In this document: piece after piece, positions 24,263-38,000 of the stretch | Numbering within the stretch: the first letter of the stretch is position 1 | Layout of the letters: each line of letters starts with the position of its first letter | DNA from: Phycomyces nitens | Taxonomy: Eukaryota > Mucoromycota > Mucoromycetes > Mucorales > Phycomycetaceae | Direction: 5' to 3' | DNA: 64,000 bases | NCBI GenBank assembly: GCA_022702545.1 | Contig: JAHRBC010000004.1 | Coordinates: forward strand, 5,920,001-5,984,000 | Translations under genes and position numbers: made by a program | The notes under the pieces: model-generated | Database searches by the model: none | Told to the model about the DNA's origin: nothing | The model's input: the letters and a program-made list of their open reading frames with translations, nothing else

Positions 24263-25562
24263 TTAGAAGAGGGAGGGAAGCGAGGCGGAAGAGAGAATGG
24301 GAGATGCCTCGGGGGAAATAAAGGCAGAGGCACCAACACTGCCAGCAGCAGCAGCGGCAGCAGCGGCAGCCTGTTCGAGTTGAGCAATTGCGTTGAGGGC
24401 AGATGCATTTCCTCCGGGCAGGCCAGCAAACAGAGATGAGCCAAATGTGGCAAGGGTGTGATTGAGGGCGGCCATATGGGAATGCTCAATATGGTATTTA
24501 AGTCCGTTTAGGTTCTTGTAACGCTTGCCACACTCGCCGATAGTGCACTGGTAAGGTTTGGAAGCAACGTTTTCATTTTCATCTGAAACCAAGTTGCAGT
24601 GACCATGCTGGTTATGGTATTTGAGACCGTTGGGGTTCTTGTAGGCTTTGTCACAGCCAGGAACAGGGCATTTGTATGGTTTGTCAGCATTGGCATCTAG
24701 AAAGAGCAAGTCTTAGTTTCTTATTCAAAAGATCAATTGTATTGTATTATATACTTACTTGTGTTGGCAGAGGCAAGAAGAGCACCGGCCTGGGCAAGAA
24801 AGTCCTCGTCAGTGAGAATGGGTGTAGGAAGATCACCTGTGGCAAGGGCGAGCTTTTTTGCGGCAGACTGGGTCAAGAGATCTAAAGCATTGGGGTGGGA
24901 GGTGGAGAACTGAGTGTAGGAGCGCTTCTTTCCCTGGGATTTTTTGCTGGGAAGGGAAGACTCGTCTTCTGCAAGACAATCAGACTGGTCGATCGAGAGA
25001 TCGTCAGCGACTGAAAGAGGCGAAGAAGGAATCGACAGGGAGCTTGAACCAGACAGAGAGGCAGGAGATGCGGTGGCAGCATTAGCGTTGTAGAGATCAG
25101 ACAAATAAGAAGCAGCCTTCTTTTTTAAGATGCTGATACTTTCAGGCTCTTCGTGAGTTAAAGTAGGGCTGCTGGGTTCAGAGGGTGCAAATGAACATGA
25201 GGATGGGGATGATACAGGAGACCAATAGTTGGACTCTGACTCGTCATAAAGGCTGCCTTCTTCGTCCTCGAAACGGACATGGCATTCTTCATAGTGCTGG
25301 AGAAGATCATGAAGGTCGTTGAGGACCAGACCACAGCAGGCAAAGTCACGACAGAAAGAAGCCTCGAGTTCTCTAGACTCGAATGCATTCTTGACATCGT
25401 TTTGAGGCTTACAGACCTGGAAATCGTAGGCACTAAAAAAATATAATATATAAGAACATGCTGAGGACGTCGAGTGTTGACTTACTCAAAGTTGATATCT
25501 TGCTTTGGCACAGTAATTGTGCTCATACGGCGAATGCAGGTGTATTCAATGGGGGCAGGCAT
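24263..25562 (-). CDS. SFP1: SFP1-like C2H2 zinc-finger transcription factor
   Basis: Exons 25486-25562, 24759-25432 and 24263-24696 give 394 aa. In yeast Sfp1 activates ribosomal protein and ribosome biogenesis genes in response to nutrients. An early C2H2-like block (FCRDFACCGLVLNDL...HYEECH) lies near residues 48-75. Two C-terminal fingers contain the diagnostic repeat YKN-NGLKYH (CPVPGCDKAYKNPNGLKYH, CTIGECGKRYKNLNGLKYH). A Ser/Pro-rich acidic middle section and a poly-Ala tract (about residues 358-367) are low complexity. The N-terminal start is the only ATG before the first splice. The regulatory target set is inferred from the family. Confidence 0.85.
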
Positions 25563-26216
25563 GATGATTAGAGTGGGGGAAGTTATGTAATTAGGGTATG
25601 AATCAAGATGCAGGACGCTTTAAGGTAAGGAAGAAGAGAGGAAAAGTAAATGGATTTTATATTACCTGGATGGTTACACTGTTACACACGTCTGTACTCT
25701 GGATTCCAATCCAATTAATTACCCGACCCTTACTCCGGTACACCAGAACACTTGTGTTGCCTAGCAACAAATGCTGGCATCATTTGATCCTCAACCCTAA
25801 CCTTGTTCATCTTATGGCCCATAGATTTCTTTTGGGCTTAATTGCAAGGGCAGCAAGGCTAAAGAGCCATTGCTAGAGTGACCGGAAAAAGGGTTTGCCT
25901 CAAGTTGTCCAACGTCGTACCACCATATATAAAGCTGCCAAACAGCGCCAGTAAACGAGTGGACAGACTGTGCGGTCATTTAATTTGACACAGCCTCTGG
26001 GATCACTGATCGGTCCGTAAGCGACAATAGGTTGTTGGTGAGGTTAGGATTCTGTGTCCCCTGATTTTATCCGCGACCTTTTGGCTGCCATTGGCCATGT
26101 CTGCAACGATCTAACCTGGTCCCGTCAATGGCCGAAATAGAAATGAATGTCCAAGGCTGGTGTTTATTTTATTATTTTTTATTACTTTGTGATAGGGTCT
26201 CTTATGAACAGTAGCC
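25563..26216. promoter_or_regulatory. Upstream region of the SFP1-like gene
   Basis: Non-coding gap between the SFP1-like start and the MAK21 stop; both genes read to the left. It contains CCAAT-like and GC-richer patches but no site I can assign. Confidence 0.4.
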
Positions 26217-29200
26217 TTATTCTGCACTGTCAATAAGTTTTGCATAATCTTCATAAGAAGCAAATGTCGGTAACCGTGGCTTCTTGGTCTTCTTCTTCTT
26301 CTCTGGCTCCTCCTCTTCTTCTTCTTCATCGTCAGTCTCCGCCTTTCGCTTCTCGCTGACTTCTTGGTCTTCTTCATCCATACTGGACGCGTTCATCAAT
26401 TCAAAGTCATCTAATTCTTCGTCTTCATCGAGCTCCGACCCGAGCTCTTCGTCTTCAGCCCCAGAGACCATCAAATCATCGTCATCTTCGCTACCCATCA
26501 TCAAGGCCTGTAGTTCCTCGTCGTCTTCAGAGTCCTCCATGTCAGCAGCATCATCGTCCTCATCGTCAAGGCCACCGGGTATAGATGACATCATTGCTCT
26601 CCACACCTCGTCCTCCTCATCGTCTACCTCGGCAGGCTTTGTCTTTGGCTTGTCTGTTGCTGCTTTTTGTGTAAAGTATTTGTGGAAGAAGACCTAAGGA
26701 CACAAAATCAGGCATATTTACTAAATTAGCCTGAAGTTTTACTCCGCCGCATGACAACGTTACCTCGTCAACCGGCACTTGGTCTACTTGTTTGCGCCAG
26801 AATGCTTCAGAATTTAAGGGAACACTCTCGAGGCCGACGCCTCCTCCTCGTGTGAAAAGGACACCTCCGTCTCGCCTGCTTCCAAGAGGTTGCATAATGG
26901 AGCTACCCTTGGTGGTAGTTTGTTTCTTGGCATTGCGGTACACAAATCTGTCCAAGAAATGCATCAAGGTGTGGTGGTGCAAATCTGGCTGGTCCTGAAT
27001 AGGCTCACCCTTGAAGAGACATTCTGCATATCGGGCCACAGAAGGATGGTAGTGTTCCTGGAAAGGCACCTATTTTACAAAAACATACTCATTAGCTTCT
27101 TGGTGCAACAAAACATCCGGACTCACAAGTTCCCACAAACAGCTCTTTTCGGCATTGCTGAAACGAGGATCTCTTTTTCTGCCGTCGTATTGCGCACTCA
27201 AGTCCAGTGTTTTTTCCTTTGTCTCTGTCTCTGTCTCTGGCTTGTCTTGGGCATCCTTATCTGCATCCTCATCATCCTCGTCGGGCATGTCCACAAAATG
27301 CTCTTCTTCGTCATCGTCCTCGGGGGAAGTCAGCATGGAGTGCAGACCGGGTTGTGCAGACATGAGCTAAATAAACAAGTAAATATTTGTCCATTCATGC
27401 GTCTTATCATTGTTCAAAGATGGTTTACCTGACTAAGAATATAAAACAGACCACAAATGAAAGGAGGTTGGTGGTGTCCAGCGATCTGAACCATACGCTT
27501 CACAAATGCCTTTACACGTCTGTTGTCAGAGTCAGCACGAATGGCCTTGAAGAGCAAGTTGAGGTACATGGCCTGCTTTGAGCTGGTGATAAGTCTGGGA
27601 TCAAGCATAGATTCGTAAAGGGTGCGGTAGAAGCGGTCAGTGGCAGTGTGCTTGGCCAGAGAGATGGAGAAGATGAGCGAGAGTGCCTGGATAGCAGTGT
27701 TAAAGGTACCAGAGTGGGTGATCTTGAACAAGACCTCCATATGCTTCTCAAACCTAAAATAAAGATGTCAACAAACATTGGTCGTGTCACTGTAAATACC
27801 CAACACCTACACCTCTTCAGTGATATTGGAGAAATGGAAAGCACGATTGACACCCGTCAGAATAGCAGCAATTGTCTTTGATTGTTGATCTTCCAATTCA
27901 AATTCGGGTTGCTTATTCTTGTTCTTCTTCTTCTTTTCATCTTCTTCCTTTTGGATCTCTTCTGCAGTCTTTTTGTTGGCCTTTTCTGCCTTTTCTTCTT
28001 CTTCGGTGATCTTCAAAAGACGTCGGAAGAAAATGAAATAAAGGTCGATGAGCTTGTTAGCTACTGTAGTGTCTTTTCCAGTCAGAATGGTCTGATTAAG
28101 GGTGATGATGGCATAGTACTGTGCACGCTCAGAAACATTGGGACGCAGTAAGAGTTGCTCGATTTCTCTAACAACATACATCTTCATGCCAGGATGTGCG
28201 ATCAACAGATCAGTCAACATCTGTGCAGTCTTTGCAGCAACCTTGTTTTCAGAATCACCAAGTTTGTTGACCAAGAGTTTCAACAAATTCTGTTCTTGTT
28301 CAGGCTTTCCTGACAAGAGATCCTGAATACACTTGATCATGCTGTAACGGACATGCATAAGTGTATCATGAGCGAGCAGCTGTTGGGATGTAGATTGCAT
28401 GTGAGTTTCTCATCAGTAATCAAGTAGCACACAACCTACCTCGATCTGTTGGACAAACTCAAAGTAGGTCTTTTTCAAATGATCTTCGAATGCCCACAAC
28501 AATAGATGTTCGTCCTGAACATTCTCGGCTCCGAGAGGGCGATCGTTAAAGTAGATGAGCTTACGGTCAGGCAAGACTGAACCGACAAAAAGATCCTTGA
28601 GACTCTGGACAGCCATAACAGCCTCCTTTCTTCCCTTTTTCTTTGTCATGGCCATCATTGCATCAAGAGTCTTTACACCGTGCAAAGGAGACTCTTGGAT
28701 CAACAGTGTAAGGGCTGATACTTTATCGTTAAGTGTACCGGAAGTCAAGATGTTGGACATGAAGTTGCGATCAGACGAAGAAAGAACACTGTGCTTTTCA
28801 CCACGTTCGTTCTCCTGCAACAGCAGCTCGCGTGCATAGCTGTACTTTTCTGCCATTTCAGTGTTGGTGAGACGATCGGCTTTTGCATTGACAGGAGGAA
28901 GTGCCAACTGATGCCACAAAGGAGTGGGCTCAATAAGCTACGAATATTCAAATTGATGTGGATTTGATAATTAAATAACTAGTTTTCTTGTCGATAATAC
29001 TTTAGATCATTTACCAATTTAGCGTTCTTGTTGTGCTTGGGCTTTTCTTCTTCTTCTTCTTCATCTTCCTCTTCCTCATCTGCCTCGGAATCTTCTTCGG
29101 CTTCGACTTCATCATCTTCAAGATCCACATTCAAATCAGCAGTCAATCCAATGTTGGTAATAAAACTCTTCAATTCATGCTGAAGAGTGTTCTAAAGAAA

Positions 29201-29822
29201 TCAATAGATCCAAATAATCCAAGAATCAATGAGTTTTGGTGAGTATGCCGGGTTTTACGTTTGATATTTGTATTGTTGTATATCTCACCAAAACTTTACT
29301 ATCCATAGTCTCTTTTACTTCTTTATCCTCGAGAATATCTTCAGCATCTACATCAATATCCTCCAAGAACTTCAGATCGCCCTTGGTGCCACCCAAAGCC
29401 AGAATCTGTTCATGTAAAATCTTCTTTTCGGCTTCACTTGCTGCAGTTCTAACAGGCTTAGCTTCTGCCTTTTCCTCGGGGTTTCCTGATTCATTTGATT
29501 TCTGGGGAGGTCCACTCTTGAAGCCTCTGTCCGATTTGTTGTTGTCAAACTTTCCACCACGACGATCGTTTTGTCCATTATTTCTGTCATTAGGTCCACG
29601 ACGATCGTTGGGTCCACTACGGCGATCGTTGGGTCCACTACGGCGATCGTTGGGTCCACTACGGCGATCGTTGGGTCCACTACGGCGATCATTTTGTCCA
29701 CCACGACGATCGTTGGGTCCACCACGACGATCATTCTGACCATCGCGTCTGGAAAATTGAGGTTTGTTGCCAGCGGCAGCGTTGCCCTTCTTATACTTGT
29801 CTTTCTGGTCTGGTGGTGCCAT
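26217..29822 (-). CDS. MAK21: CBF/Mak21 family ribosome biogenesis protein (Noc1/CEBPZ)
   Basis: Nucleolar factor for early 60S assembly and export, acting with Noc2 in yeast. Eight exons: 29289-29822, 29015-29191, 28440-28937, 27811-28379, 27429-27753, 27127-27366, 26764-27069, 26217-26693. They join to 1041 aa, close to yeast Mak21 (about 1025). The N-terminus carries a heptad repeat (GPNDRRS/G), followed by acidic stretches and HEAT-like helices (LVNKLGDSENKVAAKTAQML). The CBF core contains HSGTFNTAIQAL, DRFYRTLYESMLDPRL and PLNSEAFWRKQ. An acidic, Lys-rich tail ends the protein. All junctions keep frame. The symbol follows yeast. Confidence 0.92.
29593..29745 (-). repeat. 21-bp coding minisatellite in MAK21
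   Basis: Units starting at about 29611, 29632, 29653 and 29674 are nearly identical 21-mers, flanked by diverged copies. They encode (GPNDRRS)n in the N-terminus of the Noc1/Mak21 protein. The period is a multiple of three, so gain or loss of units keeps the frame. Confidence 0.85.
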
Positions 29823-32800
29823 GGTTGTCAAAATGTGTCTGCACACTAGAAAAAAATTCAGTGTCCCTCTTTTTCGCCCTCGAAGAGCAGGATCTGTGAC
29901 TGCTTATCGTCTTCAGTCTCGATAAGCCACCCATAATCTCGGGTTAAACTCCGATAGGGTTGTTGCACTGTGAGGTTTTCATATCCATTCCTAGAGATAA
30001 TTGCCCTTAAATCATGGGAGCAATATGCTATGTATATGTGTAACTTGTGTATGCTAAAGTCTAAAGAGTCATACGAGAGTACATATCATTGTGCTATAGA
30101 AGACGGGTTTTTCTATTTGGTTTATTTATTTTCAAAGCATTTTTAACTCGGTGGTAATCATTTTTGCTAATGCCTTGTACTTTTTGAAAAACAGATTTAG
30201 AGAGTATTGAGAGTCTGTTTTCTGTTTTTCGTTTTTTTTTTCGGGTATAAATCCTTGGTGCCTTGGAGTATTTCATTTGCCCTGAGCGTAGTTAGTAACT
30301 GGGCTTAGGATATCTCATAAAGGTCTGACAAATCAGTTTTTGGGTTCATTTCGTTGTGTTTTATACTTAAAGAGGAACAAGAATACATATATTCGAAATA
30401 GATTCAGAAACGATACTATAAATACAGAGTTTGTATATTTGTATTCAACAAGAATATATAGACCAGCTATAAAAGAAACCTACCAAGGTTTGTACTCTAT
30501 AGCTCTAGACGATAAGAGCCAGCCTTCAGAATATGCCTAGATAATTTCGGTAATAAACCGTGAGGAATGACAAGAATATATTCCAATAAACAGCAGACAA
30601 AACATAAACATAAATCCCCAAAGGGTCCTAGCCTATGTGTATCGATCAAGGCTAGCTCAAAAGCTTACTGGTCCACCAGGCTTTTAATTCTCCTATTCAT
30701 ATTCGTTGTCGCAAGTAAGTGGGTGGCCTTGGCTATAGCTCCCAATTCAATGGTGATTGCTCTGTATATCTCCAAGGAAGTCTTCCTTTCAAGATTCTAC
30801 AATAAATCATATATTGCTGTACCACTCCACTATATAACACAAATATGACGCTTCTAAAGCATCCCATTACCCCTGTTCCTGTCATACGTGGATCTATATA
30901 GGTGGCCTAACAGAATCTATAGTTGCACCTTTACTTTTTTTATTGTGTTCCCCTGTCAAGAATATTAAGCACCCCATCTATTATTCGTCGCCTTCAAGAT
31001 GTGGGTCATTCACTATTGGTGCTGGGAGGTGTCCCGGCAGGGGTTGGGTTTTCTTTACTTACTGGTTGTCCAATGGAGTATAAATGGTGTAACTTGGGCA
31101 TTTTGAATGAAGTCGGTCTATCTTTATTAAGAAGGTCGCTATCCAAAAACAAATCTACTTTCAACTTCATGAGATACATTTGCAAGTAACAACACAGTCA
31201 CCAAACTGCTCGTAGAAACCATGGCAATAGAAAAAAGATAAGATCAAGAGATTAGATATAGATAGATGCGATTTCCTTATAGCCAATTAAATATTGACTC
31301 TATGCAAGCTTTGAACTTTTTTGAAATATCAAGTGAATACAAATTAGCACTTGGTTGCATGTGTCTATAGCCATACAGCATTTCGGATTCCATTTCCATT
31401 CAATCCCAGGTCAAAGAGGGATCTTTACCACATGATTTTATACAGAAGAATTACAAAGGTAGGGCGAATAAAGAGGACTGATTCCGAATTGACCGACATT
31501 AGGGTCGATTGGTTGCTTAGTAGAGAATCGTTCAGGTGATTATTTTTCATTATATAATACGGCTATAGTTAAAAGAATATTGCCGATGTCAGAGTCATTT
31601 GTAAAGCAAGCATCATTATAAAGATATGCCTAGTTGGTGAACCGACATTCTCCTTTTAACTTGAAAACATAACGATAGTAGTAGTAATAACATTATTATA
31701 AAAATACAGAGCCCGTAATTATGGTATATAAAAATGAAAATATGGCTCTTGTATTGCTCAATTGGTGTAAATGATTTATGATTTTTTGCTTAATAGTTAT
31801 TCCTTTAATGTTTGTACCTCTTGAATGAATAATTAAAGCTTAAGCACAATGAAATTGGTGTAGATGCTTCCGTTATTTCGGAGAAAGGCACCATATTTTT
31901 ATGACAAAGATATTTGTAGACCATTAGGCCTAACCGATCAAGACAATTTATTGAGCTTTGGTGGCGGCAGTCCAACGTATTTTCAAATATCATGGCTTAA
32001 TTGCTTTTTTTTTCTTTTGCTACCTAACCAAGACGAATAAATCAAGCTTACGAGTCATAATTATAAATATTTCTTCCGCAAGGGCACCTTGAACTTCTTT
32101 TTGAAACGGCGAGATATAGGTGTATAGTTGAAACATACAGCTCCAATCTTTTTTTTTAAAAAAATAATAAAAAAAAGTTGAATCCCGCCAGGATTGTTAT
32201 AAAGTGACAGTATGGACAAGGCAATCTACGAACCTCATTGCCAATTCTCTTTGACTATTTGCGTCTTTATTTGTAAATGAGTGTAACAGTGTATTTGCTA
32301 CAGCGCATGTCGATGAGTCAACCAATACTGACATTTATACCAAAGAAGCGGTTTCAAGCGAGAACCGCTTCTACAAAGGCCACAATTGGTCATGTAACGA
32401 AAGCAGGCAAGCTGTCAAGGTTTGGCATAGACCCACAATTGCAGAGAGTATGGGTTTGGTAATTGCCTTTACCCTTTGTACTTTGTAATTCTTTTATTTT
32501 TTAGTTGGATAGACCAAACACATCTTTTGTATTATAGATCAATTTCTTTAAAGAGGATCATTTCTATATACTCCTACCAAGAAATCGAAAATTGGTATTA
32601 GTATCAAGATTGAGCTCCAACAATCTGTCTTTTTCACCCAACCACTGTGGCCTTTTTCTTACAGCAATTAATCTAATAATAGCCTAAACTCGTATTCTGA
32701 CACTTTGAACAAGTCTTTGGCATATTCTTTGAACTGGAATTTAAAACTGGTGTATATTGGTATACCAAAACTCTTTACATTTCCACCTTGATAAAGCTCT

Positions 32801-35063
32801 TCTTTTTCTTTCCTTATAGACATACAAGAAATTGGCCTAGTTTCTATTCATGCCTTTTTCCCAAGACTACCAATGGAAATATAAGCTATTTTAGATCTTT
32901 GTGGATCATAGTTGATCCTTTACTGTCTTTATATATGTATATCAAATTACAGGTATATGATCCTACTACTTACCAAACACTAGATCGATATAATGTTGGA
33001 TACAGCTGCCGTATGATGACTCAAGATGAGCAAAGTTCAAGCCCGTGCCTTGAGGTTTGTGCACCCGGTTGATCAATTTCAAAACACAAAAACATGAATA
33101 TATAGACATTAAGCTGCCCAATCTTTATGAGGTTTGCAGCAATAATTGCTCGGCCTGCCAGCCGTTTGCACAAGCCAAAGTACAAAGGAAATAATAACTT
33201 CTAGAAAGCTATATTTGATAAACCGAAAAAAGGTTGTGACTGAATGCAATCCTGATATACCACTATTTACAAACTTCAAGTACGTAAGACTTGAGATGCC
33301 TACTCAACTTGTTGGTTTTATTTTGATCTCAGTTATATGCCTCAATTCCTCTTAAACAAAAACTACCTTTCCAACCACCATATGTGGACCACTGGCTTGT
33401 TGGATAAAATAGTAGCAGAGTTCGAGACATTGAACTGATAGGAATTATTAGCAAACTCTTGCTGTAATATATATATATTTCAAGAATATATCAATAAAAC
33501 GAAGCAGTAAAAGAGTGTTTGTTTCTTCACTGAGTATAAATTAGATACAGTTAATCTTAAAGCTTTGTATACATGCACATATATATATATGGACAGTTCT
33601 AGAATGTTTGGCTATACCATTGCAAGTTAAATACTTTAATAGCCTTTATTTGACTATCAACGATATTGTTGATTTTCGCTAAATTTACATGGAGCCTTTT
33701 TTTTTCTCCTTAGATACTATTCTAAAGTAGTGTTCGAGACCAACAGTCGAATGTTTTTCTACTATATGTATATATATTGTTTGAATGGCAATTGGTAGAA
33801 TGCCTAGGTCGCCTTGGATCAGGACAGTGCTCATGTTCAGACAAGACGTGTTCTTTTTTTTTTTTTTAAAAAAAAAAGAAAAGATGATGTGTATTATAAG
33901 AAGTGATTGGGGAGCATTATACGATGCATTAGGATAAATCCCGGCAACCTAGTGAGGGCAAGTAGGTATTGGCATGATTTATGAATTTTATGTTTGTAAA
34001 GATGTCATTATTTTTGATAGTCCATGTCTTTAGAGCTGGCGGAATCCGACTTTTAAATTTCAAAGTGCATGTTTAATATTTTAGCCTTTTATTTTTATTG
34101 ATCGAATAGTATTTTAACAATAGCAATGTAGACTACAAAATAACAGCATATTTGAACTAAAATAAGAATACAGCATTACTAAATCAGGGTACTGACTTGT
34201 AAGAAGTTTATTTGCCCTTGTACTCAGCAATATCATTAGTCTCAGTAGACTTATAGTTTACTCTTCACAGTGTAAGGCCATGAGATTATCGATTGAGTCA
34301 AATGTGTACAGTATACTTTTTAGTGTTTAAATAAGCTATATATATACATACATATATACATATATTGCAGTTGTGTATCATCGGCTAAATAGAGTATCAG
34401 ATCTGTAGCAAAAAACAGTGTAGCAACAAACAGTCTGAGATGAAATGAGATTGAAAGAGAAGCTAGTCGAGAAAAAGGATGCCAAAGGTGGCCGATCATT
34501 CGGGTCCTTGGTCTATATCAGTTTGCGAACACAGAGGTATGGCGAGGTATTCTGGATATCAGCAAAGGGTCTGGTTTGTCTGGTAGAAATAGAGAGAGTG
34601 TAGAGTCAAAGGCAGTCTTATTCTTAAAGCCGACAACGCGGTGCCCTTTCTGTAAAAGCCAAAAGATCATCAGAATCATTTCACTTTCTAGCAATTTAGT
34701 GCAACTGGCACACTGTCAATTCGGACAAAATACAAATTTTCCTTGTGTTCAACTTTGTTTTATAGTCAGCCACAGTATTAAACTCTAAGTATCAATGTGT
34801 TTCTGCAGTGCCAATGTTACTTGGAACGGAAAAAAGACATGTTGGGTTGGGGCAATTTAAAGACTCATCCTCAAGATCATCTATAGTTAATAGCAACTGA
34901 AAATATTCACTTTTTAATAATAATAATAATAATAATGCTAGTATTGTTACAAAATATGATCTAAAAGTTGATTTTATGAAATAAAGATCAAACTAGTTTT
35001 ATTTGTGCATTTCCTCTTGAAGCATTTCTATACAAATGTCTGTTAGTCTACAATCAGTAGTAA
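29823..35063. other. 5.2-kb gene-poor gap
   Basis: No coding sequence can be supported. T/A homopolymer junctions occur at 32149-32164 and 33856-33877. Short open frames at 30567-30848, 32277-32462 and 32788-33072 lack recognisable motifs and splice partners. The part nearest 29823 is presumably the MAK21 promoter. Confidence 0.45.
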
Positions 35064-38000
35064 TTAGATCTTTCTAGACATACCAAGCCAGATGTCTTGC
35101 TCTGGTGAATGGTCAATTGTATTTCTCGCGCTAGACGGGCTGGTTTCTCCTTCTAGATCTGTCGTGTGTTCTCCCATGGAGCTCCTAATATAAACCAAAT
35201 GAGCAAACAGCCTAAAGTGTCCTAAAAAAATCGCTTACGGAGAATGTGATAAACGCGGCGAGTGCTCTTCAATGTGCGTATCAAACGGGTTCGAATCGCC
35301 TGGTACAGATCCTGGTGTTCCAGGAGTAGAAGACACAGGAGAGCCATCGGGTATTGTTTTCACCCGCAGTAAACTCACATCATCATAGTCAACAACAATC
35401 GAAGGCACTAACAGATACACATTTTCAGTATCTATCAATACAATTTACAGCTACTTACAATCGTGTTTCTGTCGACTAGCATTCTTTTTAGCTTCAAGAT
35501 GGGCCAAAAACTTCTTTCTCAACACAATGGTCTCAATCAATCCCTTTACCCGATCAATATTGATCAGAGTTTGAATGCCTTCTTCTTTTCTTCGGTTTGC
35601 CAAAAGCTCATCAAGACTAGATGCCAAATTAGTTTTGTATATTCTAAATTCACACTGCCAACTTACAGAAGTGCATGCTCTGGAACGATCAGTTTTCTAT
35701 GAGCAAGCATGAGGAGCATCTGGTTGAAAGAAACACCCTTTGGAGATTCAACCATTGCCGCTTCCTATTACACAGAAATTAAGTTTAGCCAGATTGTTTC
35801 TTGGTACACTAATTACGAACCCAATATAGCATATCCAGATCATGTTTTCTTCCATGAACAATTGGCTTGTCAATGATATCAAGTTTTCTGTTTAGAGCAT
35901 CAATATCGACATTTATCCTATAGGGATCGTCTCTAGCATTTCCAACCGAGCCATCAATGGAGCATTGGGCGACCAAGGTCTTGTAGGAAAGCTCTCTATC
36001 ATATATCCTAACATTAAACATGCCATCCAATTTCTATACAGTGGTGGTTTAGTATACAAACACGAGTGTTGATGGCCGCAGAAACTTACTCTCCAAAAGG
36101 ACATGTAATCTTTCGATGTAATATATCCAGTGCGTTCTACATCAAACTCGGCCCATATCTTTTTGAACGTAAGAAAAAAGTCAAGGAAACATGATAGTCA
36201 ATAGGTTAGCTTGTATATGCTTTGTACGCACACACACATATATATATATAAAGGATATTTTCTAATCTCGTCTCTGTTAACCAAAGAGAAATTTGCTGCA
36301 ATCTGGTACACATAGGAAAAGTTGTCGGATACTATGGCTACAAAGATGGCCTGGAAAATATACATTGAAATCACATTGAATGTGAGGAATAGTGCCAAGG
36401 CCCAGCCAGTCGATCCACAATCAGAGTCCAGGTAGTTGATGGCTTCCACACAATTGGGACTCTCGACGGCAAAGTTGTGCATTACTGCATTCCATCCCTC
36501 TCTGAAAATAAAATATAAATTATGTGAGAACAACCCTGTTACAGAGTTCATCTGGACACCAAAATGTATACGCTTGAATATATTTACCCAGTTGAATATC
36601 GCACAAGGGATGTCATTGTATTAGCATAGGATCTAAAGTTGATATGCTCTGTGCTGGCCTGATTTCCGTACTTTGTCAATCCAAAAATCTCCATAAACAT
36701 GATTGCATAGGTTGTCAGTACAACAAACCACACAGCAAACACGTTGAGGATCTGATAAGCAGACGCACTATCATAGTCGTTAATTTTCCAATCAATATAA
36801 AGCACCAGTTTCTACAAGAGCATTAAAAACATTAGGCTTTACTCACGCCATGGTGGTGAACAGCTGGTTCAAACTGTCACTTCTTTGGACAAGCTTGAAG
36901 CAAAGTGCAGTCATAAACAGCTTTTGGGATTCCACATTGATCTGATGGCTACTTGATCCCAAGGTGGCAATGACTGCAATAGCGCTACCAATAACCACAA
37001 GGAGATCATATACATTCCAGAGATTACGTCGATAGGAGCTCCAGCCAAGCCCTAACAACTTGACAATAATCTCAAGCCAATACGTGAAAATAAATGTCAA
37101 GTAAACATATCCTATTAAAGAGGTCAATTAATGTCCCAAAAATCCATGTCAAAATTACCTTTTGCCACAGTTAATCCCGGGACATTTTCATCATGATCAG
37201 AGTCTGTGCAAAGGAAAAGGATATTCATACAGATAACAATTGTCATGAATTTGTAGAATCGACCTCGTTTCTCTACAACCAACTCAAAGCACTTTTTACG
37301 AATTCGTCCAGAAGGTACCGTCTTTGGCCGTTTGGCGGGTCTCATTTGGCTCAGTAGTTTCTTTAGATCCAGCCATCGTCGCTGATCTGCCGTCAAGTAA
37401 AGTGTGCCATTTCTCTTTGCAAAGTTTTCCAAGACAACACCAAGAAACAGTGAGATGACAAACACAGATCCCGCCAAATTATACACCATGAAAAATATGC
37501 CCCACAATTGGCTGTTGTCCTGCTGGGGATTCTGATCCTTGCTGGTAACCGCCATACTAGAAGACAGAACGTCAATCCAACCTTCGCCACTCGAAATCTC
37601 GAAAAGGATCAAAAGAGATTTCCAAAACGAATCAAAGCTGTATACGTAGGGATTATCCCAGACACGCGGCTGGTATATCTGCGTATCTGCTGCCATAGGT
37701 TCTGCTGTTCCAAGCATTCCTTCATACATGCAGCTGTTTTTGTCAGTAATATTGTCACCATCGTCGTTGCAGATAAACATGAGACCCTGGAAAATGTTCT
37801 GGCCATAAAGCGCAAAAGGCACAATAAGAGAAAGACAAAGACAAGCTGCATCCAAGATATGTGGAAGACCGGTAACCAAAATCGAAGTAAATGTTTCTTT
37901 GGCAGGTTCAAGTAAATTGATCAATCGTAGGGCACGAAGGGCCTTGAATGCTCGAAAGACGCGTTCTAAGCCGGTGGAAGCAGCAAAATTTCCAAAGTTT

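Noticed and set aside
26284..26697. 137-codon poly-Ser reading frame on the plus strand
   Set aside because: It is the antisense shadow of the acidic C-terminal exon of MAK21; Glu/Asp codons read as Ser on the other strand.
29593..29745. CRISPR-like regular repeat
   Set aside because: Units are contiguous without unique spacers and encode a protein repeat.
29236..29849. Plus-strand open frames through the 21-bp repeats
   Set aside because: Antisense of MAK21 exon 1; the repeat length of 21 keeps several frames open.
32277..32462. 61-codon ORF with basic residues
   Set aside because: No recognisable domain and no consistent exon before or after it.
36190..36240. GT-AG splice alternatives for the CCH1 intron at 36169-36258
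   Set aside because: Donors at the GT repeat with an AG before ATATGG would insert YPLYIYMC-like residues and drop the conserved FKK; the AT-AC reading fits donor, branch site and protein.
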